NCBI GenBank assembly: GCA_019914945.1
Contig: CM034105.1
Span: 8,928,001 to 8,992,000 of the forward strand
Length of the DNA: 64,000 nucleotides
Reading direction: 5' to 3'
From: Typha latifolia
Lineage: Eukaryota; Streptophyta; Magnoliopsida; Poales; Typhaceae
Position 1 is the first letter of the stretch; the number at the start of each line of letters is the position of its first letter. Positions 1-10,080 of this stretch are shown piece after piece. Under the pieces are notes generated by a model. It was not told the DNA's origin, made no database searches, and saw nothing but the letters and a program-made list of their open reading frames with translations. Position numbers and translations under genes: made by a program.

Positions 1-400
1 ATAAGTTATGTGACTTAACTATACATGTGATTCTAAATTGTACATCTCAAATAAATATAATTTTATTCACGAATTGGCCATTATAAAAATATCGCTATTA
101 CAATATTTCAATTTGCAAATTCATGATAAAACACAATTTCTAAATAATTCTCTATAGTTTACAAACTATTGTAAAATCAAGACACAAGAACTTACTTTAG
201 ACATTTGCAATAAATCCCAGCGAAGAATACAAACATAAAAAGTGATTTGATAAAATTTTTTGAAACATAATTACAAGTCAATTTGGATAAGCCAATTTTT
301 ATCATAAGTAACATATGGCTAAGTGAATCATATGCAATAAGATCGTAGACCATCAGGTTTTGCAAAAGTAAACAAGTAAGCTCCAAACTTGATCAAACAT
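1..400. repeat. Dispersed repeat R2, copy 1 (probably copia-related)
   Basis: This AT-rich stretch is a diverged copy of the sequence near 50300-50720. Shared blocks in the same order include the segment around TCACGAATT, then GTGATAAAACACAA (here ATGATAAAACACAA), CAAGRCACA, and a block ending in TCAATTT. No open frame of interest is seen. It probably belongs to an old LTR retrotransposon, but the class is inferred from the copia debris nearby, not from coding sequence. Confidence 0.5.
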
Positions 401-885
401 AGCATGATAGGAATAAGTTTACTTTGGTATTATATCAAAAAAAAAATTTAAAACTTTTTCTTACTTTTTTTATTCCAAAATAGGGAGAGATATATGGTTC
501 ATGCAAAGGGATGCAATTTAAAATAACATGTAATTTTACATTTATTGTTTGCCATCATAAAAAAAAAGGAGATTGTTACCTCTATTGTTTTAATGGTTTA
601 CTATTTAATCTTGATGATAACAAATAAATGAGTTTGTTACATTATTTTGATGATACCAAACAAGTTATAATAATAATAACTATCCATTGAGAAACATTTT
701 CTCTCAATGTAGAAGCTAAATTAATTCCCACTATGTATTTGTATTTCTAGCATAATTTCTAATTGGTATATGGCATATATCAATGTGATTTATTTGGATT
801 TAAAAAGAAGACTCATTTATCTACATCTTTATTATAATATATAATTTTTAATTCTCAGATTTTATTTTTTAAACTTATGTGGATT
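401..885. other. AT-rich intergenic stretch, nothing recognised
   Basis: AT-rich DNA with poly-A runs and no coding frame, RNA gene or clear repeat that I can support. Confidence 0.6.
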
Positions 886-1665
886 GATTGCAGAAACCAA
901 TCCGCGCAACCGAGAAAAAATATTTATCAAATATTCTCTCGTAGTCAGAAAATTATGAAACTAAGTGGGATCGATCCGTAACTCCTAATCTATGTTTTTT
1001 TGTATTTATGACCTTCGCAAATTCGAACTGTAACTGAAACAAAATCATGATATAATGGGAGTGAAGGTGGTGGTAACGGGTGTAGTGGATGATAGGGTTA
1101 TGGATGATAATGGAGATGAGGGTGGATGGTTGATGTTATTTAAGGGATAAAGATGAAGGGAAAGAAGTGGTCGAGATCCCAAGAAAGAGGGAGGACTTGA
1201 CAGATGAGGGAGATTAGAAGTTAGGAGACCTTGCCAACGATATATATTACTAGTTGGTGAAGAGAGAGGAGGGAGATTAAGGTAGAGAGACTAGAGAGAG
1301 GATAGTGGAGGTAAGAAACTAATATTTATTAAGCATAATGATTTTAGCTACCATCCACATATTTATAGAGGCTAGCCAACAAGCCAAAATAATAATTATT
1401 AATATTAATTCTAGTGGACTTCCGCCAATTACGTTCAAATGCGTCCGACCGTATTCGAACGCACAAAATGCGTTCACTGTTGATGCGAACTGATGCATGT
1501 ATTCGAACGCGGCGTTCAAACGCGCTCGACCGCATTCGAACGCACATTTCGCGTTCTCAGATTTTGCGAACCTGATGTAGACATTCGAACGCGACCTATA
1601 GAAAATTTATTTTAATAAAAATAAATAACTAATATAATAAAAAAAGACTCTAAGAAGGTGTATTA
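886..1665 (-). mobile_element. Ty3/gypsy family A LTR, truncated, minus strand
   Basis: Read on the minus strand this matches the family A LTRs of the 8-41 kb region from their 5' end (TAATACACC, a decayed TGATACACC) through the TTCGAA palindrome array (1430-1595), the TATA region (CTATAAATATGTGG, complement near 1360) and the CT-rich leader. The 3' terminal tens of bases are missing. It is the only family A LTR here on the minus strand, and it has no internal domain beside it, so it is a solo LTR remnant or a fragment. Confidence 0.85.
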
Positions 1666-1712
1666 TTTTCTATATAGTGATCTAATAAATATAATTTTTA
1701 TATATGAAAAGT

Positions 1713-1853
1713 GAACTTCATGTTCTGTGACTTAAGTCAATAAGTTAATTATTATACACATCAGCAAGAAGTCAAGATGTCAATAATGAATTCACTTTTC
1801 AGAACATGTGTATAATAATCAACTTATTGACTTAAGTTACACAACATGAAGTC
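1713..1853. repeat. Long imperfect inverted repeat (foldback)
   Basis: The left arm at 1713-1760 (GAACTTCATGTT through ATTATACACA) pairs with 1807-1853 with only a few mismatches and a loop of about 46 bases. The loop holds a second inverted match to DNA just left of the arm (TGAAAAGTGAA against TTCACTTTTCA). It could be a foldback or MITE-type element. Confidence 0.75.
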
Positions 1854-1877
1854 AAGAAGTCAATAACAATTAAATTA

Positions 1878-2027
1878 TTTTAATGTTATTTTAGGAAGCT
1901 AGTGCACTTTTCCAAAAGAAGTGAATTCATTAAAAGAACATGAAGTCAAGAAGTGACTTCTTGCTCATGTGCATAATTTAAACAAATGTTCTTTTAATAT
2001 TATTTTAGGAAGCTAGTGCACTTTTCC
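1878..2027. repeat. Direct duplication, 36-bp units 114 bp apart
   Basis: The block at 1878-1913 recurs at 1992-2027 with one mismatch; both contain GGAAGCTAGTGCACTTTTCC. The DNA between carries the same AGAAGTCAAGAAGT motifs that surround the inverted repeat upstream, so the region 1700-2060 is built of shuffled copies of one short motif set. Confidence 0.7.
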
Positions 2028-2084
2028 ACGAGAAGTCAAGAAGTCAATAATGACTTAAAACAAATGTTATTAACTTAAATCTTC

Positions 2085-2292
2085 ATGCAAATTTCTTGCG
2101 TAAAAATTGCTAACACCTTGGTAAGCTAGTGATATATGTCTTTTAATATATAATAAATTCTTAAGAACGTAACTTTAAGGAGTAAAAGTAGGTATTGGCC
2201 GAACAACTTCATCTTGCTCTTCTATCCCCTCCATCTTTTTTATGCTTATCTCATTTATATTTTCATAACATAATGATACACATAAGTATTAA
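2085..2292 (+). mobile_element. Copia-like LTR, left part (interrupted)
   Basis: This matches 59780-59975 (TTGCTAACACC..GGTAAGCTAGTGAT..ATGTCTTT, then the block ending CATACACATAAGTAT). In the second copy the sequence continues into AAGTTATTTATTTGC; here that continuation lies 3 kb away at 5347, so a family G solo LTR split this LTR. The last five bases, ATTAA (2288-2292), are the left target-site duplication. Confidence 0.7.
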
Positions 2293-3626
2293 TGTGACAC
2301 CCACACTCTAAACACGTGCATAGCACGAGCCCACACGGCACGTGCATAGCACTTGACCAATCGGTTTGTTACTGACAATCAAATAAACACGTAGTAACAT
2401 CATAATTTTCTCCACAATATTTAAACTAAGAATAACTCAAGTATAACTGTCAACAGCATACAGATAACCTTACTTGGGCCCCACACAGGCCACAACACAT
2501 CATCAAGAGCTTTTCACAACTACATATACACAACAGAGGTATATATATAATTATACAAGTACAAAGTCACATGCTAAGGTATAAGACAAGGATACAGATA
2601 CATTTTGGAGGATGTCTACTATTACATCAGATAAGATAACTCAACCGGCATACAACACTAACCACACCCTATTCCTCACGCACCAACAAGACCTCTAAGG
2701 GAGTATCCTGCCCTTCTCAATCACCTGAGTTTTTGGAAAGTAGAAAACAAGAGAGTCATGAGCTAAAGGCTCAGTGAATAGACCTTACCTCGAATCAGTG
2801 ATGCTAAGCAGAGAGTAAATCAAGTACTGAATAATATGAATCAGAAAGAGTATCATGTCATGAATGAGTAAATAAATGTGTCCTCAATACTACATAAATG
2901 AAATATAGATAACATGTCATGTCATAAATGATAAAAATACATAATCCTCGACAATGAATAAATAGATCACCACGTCATATGATCATCATAACTCTCTCTC
3001 AAATATGACATACGATGCATGCCGACCTTGACAATGCTATGATATCAGATACAATTATATATGATGTATATTGACCACTCAATAATCAAGTATGTCAGAT
3101 AATAATGAAGTCATATGCATTTCTTAACATCACGATCATTACCGACATCTCGGTATAATATCGTCATACTAGACCACTGTGCACAGTCAACACCCGGTAC
3201 CCGGTCTCAACATAATCGAGGATGATACCCCGCCACCTGCTAGGGTATCAACATTCATCCAAACCGGGCACACACATAGTTGATAGAAACCTCGTGAGAA
3301 TAACTCGCCACATATGCCCTGGCGAACGACATGTGTCCGAATGTCTGCTGCGCACATAGACTAACGACCTCAAACGTAAGGCCAACATGATCGCGACCAT
3401 GTCGAGCGATCAATCATCCACCAAGCGCGTCCTAACCCTCACGCCCACTCGGGTATCCTCACGCTTTCTATCAACTATCCTATCAATCACATTTCATACT
3501 TTCCTTCTAAATGACAAATCATATGCATATATCCAATACGATAACAAGTCAATGCATAACAGGAATTTAGGTGGAATAGGAATCAAGAGAAAATGATGCA
3601 ATGTAGTCTCCAACTGTATCGTCAAC

Positions 3627-3691
3627 ACATGCATACTCATGCTAATCTATTACATGCATACTCGTGCTAATCTATTACATGCATACTCATG
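3627..3691. repeat. Short tandem repeat in G1
   Basis: A 31-bp unit (CATGCATACTCATGCTAATC plus CTATTA) is present about twice and then partially. It lies in the part of the family G LTR that reads CATGCATACTCATGCTACAG once in the copy at 22340. Confidence 0.7.
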
Positions 3692-4415
3692 CTACAGATC
3701 AACTCGGTAAACAATCATAACAGTAGAATCATCTCTGATCATCTCTATATATATCACCAATGTACTCATATTCCAAATCAGCATAATCGAATGCATGATA
3801 AAATATGCTCGACTATAATCATCTCTAGATAAAATTATATAATCATGCTGGAGGCCAAAACATGCATATACACAAATATATAATATAACCTAATTTGAGA
3901 AAGGCGTCTAAGGGATAAGACTACTCACACCACTACAAATACCAAACCACCACTCGTTCACGCTACTACGATATCGATCACGCCTCGATAGCTAAGTCCA
4001 TGGAATCTTGAATAGGGGGGTCGGGATATGAAATTATTTATAGCAAATATGTCAGTTTTTCTATTAATTTAAAATTAACCAGACAAAAGAATAGTTTCTT
4101 ATTGTAATTATGTACTCTTCAAATATTTGTTTTTGTTATTTATTAATCATAATTATATTATTTATTTGTGTATTTAGAATATATTTTATCTGTCTATTAT
4201 TCTCTTTGATAATTAAAAAAATAAGAATTAAGTTACTGCAATTAATTATGTAAGAATATACGTACATAACCCTAAAATTCCTTAGGATTAAAATAGTAAT
4301 TTATATTGCAGGCATTTTGCTAAACATGGTATAATTAGAACTATATAATAGCTATGATATAATTATATTTAATTTGTATAACTTAATTACATTAAATTAA
4401 CTAAGCTAACCTAAT

Positions 4416-4420
<5 letters not shown>

Positions 4421-4491
<71 letters not shown>
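4421..4491. repeat. (AT)n microsatellite
   Basis: About 35 uninterrupted AT dinucleotides inside the G1 solo LTR. A run this long is probably length-polymorphic. Confidence 0.97.
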
Positions 4492-4494
<3 letters not shown>

Positions 4495-4589
4495 AGAGAA
4501 GAGAGAGAAAATGAATAAAAATAAAAATAAAAATAGAATTGCATTTAGTGTTGGGCTCACCAAAGACCATGCACGCAAGGCGCGCCGGC

Positions 4590-4692
4590 CGAGCCCAGCG
4601 CCTGGCGCTGGGCCGAGCCCAGCGCCTGGCGCTGCAAGGGCCCTGGACCGAGCCCAGCGCCTAGCGCTGCAAGGGCGCTGGGGCGAGCCCAA
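4590..4692. repeat. GC-rich palindrome cluster (GCCCAGCGC)
   Basis: The motif GAGCCCAGCGCCTGGCGCTG recurs three times with small changes. At 4593-4613 it forms 10-bp arms around a single central T. Related GGCCGAGCCCAGCACT motifs occur at the same relative place in the other family G LTRs (22835, 24040, 26465, 36250). Confidence 0.85.
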
Positions 4693-4734
4693 CACCACTT
4701 GCACGGTGCAAATAGAGGAGAGAAGGGAAGAAGG

Positions 4735-5088
4735 AGGAGGAAGAGAGGAAGAAGGAAGAGGAGAAGAAGAAGAAGAAGAAGAAGAAAGAAAAAGAAAAAA
4801 AAGAGGGTTGGGCCATGGGGGAGGGGTGCGGCCGCTGGTGGCCACTCAGCGGCCAGCCTCTCGCCGACGGCTCAATCCTCCGGCGGTTCCGAGAGGAAGC
4901 CGACAAGGAGAAAAAGAGAAATAGAGAGAGAGAGAGATAGAGAGAGGGAGAGAGAGAGGGAGAGAGAGAGAGGGAGAGAGAGAGAGGGAGGGAGACTCAC
5001 CGGAGCTAGAGGAGGTGGCGGCGGCAGTGGGTAAAAAGAGAGAGTGTTTGAGAGAGAGAGAGGAAGAGAGAAAGGTCAGAGAGAGCTC

Positions 5089-5146
<58 letters not shown>

Positions 5147-5152
5147 AAGAAA
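4735..5152. repeat. (GAA)n and (GA)n purine tracts
   Basis: Long purine-only tracts: GAA-rich at 4735-4800, GA-rich at 4918-4990 and a nearly pure (GA)n at 5091-5142. The long open frames across this region on both strands (poly-Glu/Arg or poly-Ser/Leu) come from the simple sequence and are not genes. Confidence 0.95.
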
Positions 5153-5346
5153 AGGGGAGAGAGGCGGTGGGGAGGGAGGCTGCGGTGGTGGCGGGGCGGC
5201 GGGGGCCCACCGCGCACCGGCTCGGCCAGGTTGGCCGGGCCAGCGCTTGGGGCGCGTGGCGCCCATCTCGGCTGCCACTGCATGGCACGAGCTGTCGTGC
5301 CATGCAGTGCAGGAATACATTTTTTTTTTAACCATGGGTTATTAGA

Positions 5347-5535
5347 ATTAAGTTAATTATTTACATTCTTTTAATTTGCATGAAGTTTTAAAGTTTTATC
5401 TTATTATCATAATTTCTGCATACACTTGCAATCTTGGTTTTTATTTTCATATTTAGGTTGTAAACCCAATTCCCTCCCTCTCTTGGGTTGACTTGTCGAA
5501 CCAACAATTTTTATCAATTTTGGCATCTCTGCTCA
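5347..5535 (+). mobile_element. Copia-like LTR, right part
   Basis: This continues the LTR split at 2292. The match to 59975-60125 runs through TTTACATTCTTTTAATTTGC and the terminal CCCTCCCTCTCTTGGGTTG. A short C-rich stretch followed by a translated-leader-like ACCAACAA is typical of the end of copia LTRs just before the primer site, but the primer site is too decayed to call. Confidence 0.6.
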
Positions 5536-6189
5536 GATTCTAATATATTTCTAGTTAGATTAGAGTATGTTTGATTGAATTGAACAAAAAATAGAAAGTT
5601 TCAAATCGCATATCAATTTGCACTTGACATATCTAGATTTCATTATTTACATTTTTTTTTGTGTATTTTTGATTTTCGATTTGTATGAATAATTTTTTTG
5701 TGGACTAATAGATTTTGGACCAATATTGAAAAATTCTTAAAAAAAATTTAGTTCTGTATTAGTGTTTGGATGGGATATGGTATGTGCACATCATATTCAT
5801 ATTCATGAGATCAACGAAAATCGTTTCCCTACTCAAACAAATTCTCTCCTTATTGTTATAAATTGATAAGGGCAACAAAATAGCAAAGAAGCACTATGAA
5901 GGAAGGAGAAAATGACTAAAACAATATGAAAACAAAAAATCTGCAAGATTATTTGAATGATATTAGAAAATTCATAAGCCAAGCCAAGAAAAAAAATTCC
6001 AAATAGAAACTCATATCAAACAAAAACTATGTTTTTTTTTTCTAATAGTTTTGAATCAAATCCAAATATAATAAATACAAACAAAAAAATTAAAGTCTCA
6101 TCAACATTTAAGCTTAAGAAAGAGTATGAATTTTAATTCATCAATATATAAAAAGAGATTCATAGATTCAAATGCACAATATCCACATT
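5536..6189. other. AT-rich debris, probably decayed copia internal DNA
   Basis: No frame or motif can be supported. It lies between a plus-strand copia-like LTR end and a minus-strand copia RNase H relic, so more than one old element may be involved. Confidence 0.4.
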
Positions 6190-6540
6190 ATTAATTTGTA
6201 GAAAATCAATAGATAACATATTTATAAGTAAACATTTAAAAAAATATATTTTCAAAAGGATTAGACATGCAAATTCTCTTCTAATATAGTAAAATCTATC
6301 ATTACTAAGATGTTTTATAAAAATATCCATTAATTGATAATCGATGCTAACAAATTCAAGTTCAATATCACTTTTTTGAATATAATATCTTATAAAATGA
6401 CATAAATAATTTCAACATGCTTATTTCTAGAATGATAAATAATATTTTTAGTTAAATTGATTACACTTATATAATTACAAACAAAAATAGTATAAACAAA
6501 GTAAGCAAAAAGATTTACAACTTAATAGGAATATGAGAAA
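6190..6540 (-). pseudogene. Ty1/copia RNase H relic
   Basis: Minus-strand translation near 6470-6390 gives INLTKN, then HSRNKHVEI, matching the conserved plant copia RNase H stretch (SAIN.xKNP..HSR.KHI.I). Further 3' (6360-6240) it gives weak versions of the family's DIFTKPL and RFxxIRRE region, broken by stops (for example after YVIL) and frame changes. It is a dead C-terminal end of a copia polyprotein. The gypsy LTR beginning at 6574 cuts it off upstream. The assignment to copia is firm from motif order; the lineage is not determined. Confidence 0.75.
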
Positions 6541-6573
6541 ATTAAATCCAAGATATTATAATTGTTGTTTTAT

Positions 6574-7047
6574 TGATACGACTTGATTAGATTGGATCCA
6601 CTCGTGACATTGAGTTCATTGGGATGACCCTATTTATCTAATTTAATTTTTGCTTGAAGAAATTGTCGGGGACGTTCGAACGCCAAGGACCACGTTCGAA
6701 TGGGACATGCGAATGCCTGCACACGTTCACAAAAACATAGAACGTAATTTGCAGTTCGAATGCTTGTATGCGTTCGCAACTACAAAGAATGGTTTTGTGC
6801 GTTTGAACACGATCGGTTGCGGGTTTGTTAGGGTTTTAATTGTTGGTTTGTTAGAGTTTTAATTTGGTTGTTTGGGTCCAAGGGTGAGCCTCTATAAATA
6901 TGTGGAGAAAATCATAATTGGAGTTTATCTAGTAATTGAAACAACATGATTGCCCTTATCCCCCTCCTTGCTCTAGCCATTGGCGCCTTCTCCCACCTTC
7001 TTCCTTCCACCGCCCAAATCCTTGGTCGGCCTCCTCTAAAATGAGTG
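6574..7047 (+). mobile_element. Ty3/gypsy-type LTR fragment, family E
   Basis: It begins TGATACGACTTGATTAG, the same TGATAC start as all the gypsy LTRs in this window, then has GTTCGAACGC palindromes (6673-6795), a TATA region CTCTATAAATATGTGG near 6890 and a CT-rich leader (6960-7040). No internal domain follows; a family B LTR starts directly at 7048. Confidence 0.7.
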
Positions 7048-7844
7048 TTGATACAAGTAAGGCTGGGCCAAGTTGTATTAGAAGGAATAAATTTTGTTTG
7101 AAGAATATACCTTGTTATCGTGGTTCATTCAAATGCTAGGGACTCGTGTTCGAACGCACCGTTTGAATGCCTACACGTGTTCACACGTATAGAGAATGGT
7201 TTTTGTGCATTCAAATGGCTATTTGAATGCCTGCACACATTCACACATACAGAGAACATGTTTTGTGCGTTCGAATGGCCATTCAAATGCGCAACGGAGA
7301 GAATGCTTTGTAATTAGGGATTTCCTTTAGTTGTTTGGGTCAATTGGGTAGTCTCTAAGTACTATGGAGTGCACCATAGTTGGGTAGTTTGTAAATGAAT
7401 CTTCTTTCTCCCTATCTTCCTTCCTCTCTCGTGCCCTAGCCTTCCCGTCAACCCTAGCCAACACCAGCTACACTCCTCCCCTTCGTCTATGGCCGCTAGC
7501 ACTTCAAGGAGCGGGCATTGTGCTAGGCACCTAGTGGATAGAGTTTTAGTCCTATCACATTTGATTTTTCACAAATGAGAGTCACATTCTAGAGAGATGG
7601 ACGTGTGGGGCGACTAGAGGGAGTTCGCACATAGACAAGCCCTTCCTTGTGGCCATTGGTAGGAGTTCCATGGATAGGTGAGGTTGCTTACTTCTTTCAG
7701 CTAGCATCGATGGAGCCTGAGATCGTCTTTGACTTAGGTACTCGTGTCAATTTTGATGGTTTATTATAGCTGACTTTTCCAAACTTTTTGAGGCCCCCAC
7801 GAGGGCCGCCACCTATCAGGCACGCCAACAATAGGATTGAGATT
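7048..7844 (+). mobile_element. Ty3/gypsy-type LTR, family B, copy 1
   Basis: It starts TGATACAAGTAAGGCTGGGC and closely matches the family B LTR at 15737 (TTGGGCCAAGTTGTATTGG, the TTCGAA units, CTCTAAGTACTATGGAGTGC, and the CT-rich leader to CTCGTGCCCTAGCCTTCCC). Beyond about 7510 the two copies differ, and the segment 7510-7844 is not matched elsewhere. It runs straight into a family A LTR. Confidence 0.7.
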
Positions 7845-8542
7845 GTAACGCAGGAGGGGTCACGTTCGAACGCCCTTGGGAATGCCTGCATTAGGTTCGC
7901 AAATACAGAGAATGCGTAATGTGCGTTCGAATGCCTGCATCGCGTACGTACATACAGAGAACGCCTTTTGTGCGTTCGAACACGATCGGGCGCGTTCGAA
8001 CACAATCGGCGGGAATCCTCTAGAATTAGGGTTACTTATTGTTTTAGAACTTGTTGGCTAGCCTCTATATATATGTGGATGGCAGCCAAATTTATTATGC
8101 TATTAGAATATTGATTTGTTGGCTAGCCTCTATATATACGTTGGCAAGGTTTCTCCTAATGTCTAATCTCCATCGACTATTGAGTCACCCCTCTTCTTTG
8201 GGATCTTGACTACTTCGTTCCCTTCGTCTATATCCCTTAATCACATCCACTATCCACCTTCATCTCCATACCAATCCATAACCCTAACATCCTTCACCAC
8301 CACCACCACCCACGTTATTCCATATTTTCGTTCTAGTTGTAGTTTGAATCTGTAAAGGGCGTAAATATAGAATTTGTAGATCAGAAAGTTACAAATCTAA
8401 GTCACTTGATTTAGTAATTTTCTGACTATAAAAGAATATTTGATGAATATTTTCCCATGGTTGTGCGAACTGTTTTATGCAATAAATTCAAATCTTGAAG
8501 GAATCGTTTCGTAGCCGACCTTTTGGTACAAGAACCCATTAA
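7845..8542 (+). mobile_element. Family A 5' LTR of element A1 (5' end missing)
   Basis: It enters family A LTR sequence within the U3 palindrome array (TTCGAA at 7864, 7926, 7974 and 7996), followed by CTAGCCTCTATATATATGTGG (TATA region near 8063), a short duplication of that TATA region at 8120, and the leader to CCCATTA. The first ~60 bases of a normal LTR are absent. A primer binding site and gag follow, so it served as a 5' LTR. Confidence 0.85.
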
Positions 8543-8544
8543 TA

Positions 8545-8556
8545 TGGTATCAGAGC
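8545..8556 (+). promoter_or_regulatory. Primer binding site (tRNA-iMet type)
   Basis: TGGTATCAGAGC is the exact 12-base plant retrotransposon primer site complementary to the 3' end of initiator Met-tRNA. A second near copy, TGGTATCAAAGC, lies at 8566-8577. Doubling of this motif is seen after several family A LTRs here. Confidence 0.9.
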
Positions 8557-8600
8557 CCATCAATTTGGTATCAAAGCAGGCAAAACTTAGACCTCCATTA

Positions 8601-10080
8601 ATGGTTGAAACAAGGAAGATGACATCAACACGGAGACCTATGGAGAGCACACCCACAAGGGAAGACTCAATCCATGATGACCCTAACCGTGAGGCTGATT
8701 TCTTTGGAGCGACCACGATAGGACCGAGTCAACCAACGTCCATGGGTGTGAATATGGGCTTAGCGAATGAACTTAGGGGCATGTTCCAAATATTGCTGTA
8801 TAGAGTTGACGCAATTCAAAAGGATCATAATGATTTAAAGGAATATGTCATGAATCGATTGGGTTCGCCATCTCCTCGACGACGATCGGAGCTTCAAGAA
8901 GGACCAGTAGTGAGACCTCATCGAACCGATACCCCACACGTCCAGGTGCATCATGTGAGTGTCAATGATCCCATCTTACCTATGCCTACACATCATTCCC
9001 CACATCCGTTACAAAACCCAAGACCGACGGTGGTAGAAATCGAGAGGCGTGCGGCACTAGTGCGCTTCGTCGATGAGGAGGATTGGCACTTTGAGGATGA
9101 GCTTGATCCCTTTGGAGATGGTGATGGACATGCTCGAGGATTTAGAGAAGGTGATCAACATGCACAAAGGTTCAGATTTGAACCAAGGATCTTTCATGAA
9201 TCCGACAATGCTATTTGGGAGAGAACCACATGCTTGGACTTTCCAAAATTCCAAGGCGGTGATCTAACGGATTGAGTGTTTCAAGTTGATTGCCAAGGGA
9301 CAGCGAAGGACACAAAAGTCCAGATGGCAAGCTTTCACCTCCAAGGAACGACATTGTATTGATATAGATCGGTTATTCATGGAGGAGGATTTATCAGTTG
9401 GGCTGATTTTTGTAGGAGGATTATACGCAGATTTGGGACAATGACATATTAAGATTTTGCTGCCACATTATGCAAGATGGTTCAGAAGACGACTGTATTG
9501 GAGTACCAAGCTGAGTTTGAAAGAGCTGGTAGTCGTTATGAGTCACCTTGGCCCGAACCGACATTGTTGAGCACATTTATTTCAAGGTTGCGAGAGGAGA
9601 TACAAGCAGATCTTCATAGTTTTTGTCCTACTATTCTTGAGGAGGCTTTTGAAAAGGCCGTGAGGATAGAGCAAAAGCATATGTTTCTAAAGATGGCAGC
9701 GAAAACCAATTGGGGCAATCGAGATGGGCGGTTTGCACCTAGAATGCTAGTTGGAAATTTTGCAGGTTCAACGACAGCTGCTGCGAGTACTAAACCTCAA
9801 CCACCTTTGAAACATTCTTCCAATGTTAGAGGAGGCACAAGACCCCCCCGTTCGAACTCTCACACTTTCCCAGGTGGGGAAACGAAGAGCAAATGGCCTT
9901 TGCTTTCGATGCGATGAACGTTTCACCCTCGATCATCGGTGTACCAAACCGATCAGGAGTGTGATGCTCATCGATGGTCTTGAGGAGGATGATGAGGTAG
10001 TTGATGATGGAGCATGTCTAGATGAGGTCCATGAGGAGGCCGTTGAGGAGGGACCACTGCATAGAGATTGTACTCGAGGC
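8601..10080 (+). pseudogene. Ty3/gypsy gag, element A1 (broken)
   Basis: The natural start is probably the ATG at 8601 (MVETRKMTSTRR), since the same start follows the primer site in two other copies (19119, 34174); the open frame upstream is LTR/leader. The protein shows a long variable N-terminus, then the gag core (CLDFPKFQGGDLTD at about 9235; VLEYQAEFERAGSRYES at 9490; TFISRLREEIQADL at 9570) and a zinc knuckle of the C-x2-C-x7-H-x-C form near 9900 (GLCFRCDERFTLDHRC). A TGA at 9273 and several frame changes (around 9360-9450 and 9850) break it. In a live element Gag packages the RNA genome in cytoplasmic particles. After the knuckle the sequence jumps at about 10075 directly to DNA just upstream of reverse transcriptase, so protease is deleted. 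Confidence 0.9.

Larger units (their letters stand above)
2293..5346 (-). mobile_element. Family G solo LTR, copy G1, with 5-bp TSD
   Basis: The element starts TGTGACACCC and ends GGTTATTAGA, decayed forms of the TGTAAC...GTTACA ends of the cleaner copies at 22368-25384 and 35524-37857. It is flanked by ATTAA on both sides (2288-2292 and 5347-5351), and joining the flanks restores the copia-like LTR seen uninterrupted at 59.9 kb. The order is conserved with other copies: GC-rich end, dispersed hairpin units (CCCCGCCACCTGCTAGGG near 3230), AT-rich middle, GCCCAGCGC-type palindromes, then (GA)n tracts. No internal retroviral domain is present, so I call it a solo LTR. The orientation is a convention (plus begins TGTAACAACC). 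Confidence 0.8.

Noticed and set aside
4411..5356. Several long open frames on both strands (up to 145 codons)
   Set aside because: They are products of (AT)n, (GA)n and (GAA)n simple sequence in a G LTR: poly-Glu/Arg one way, poly-Ser/Leu or Tyr/Ile the other. No domain.
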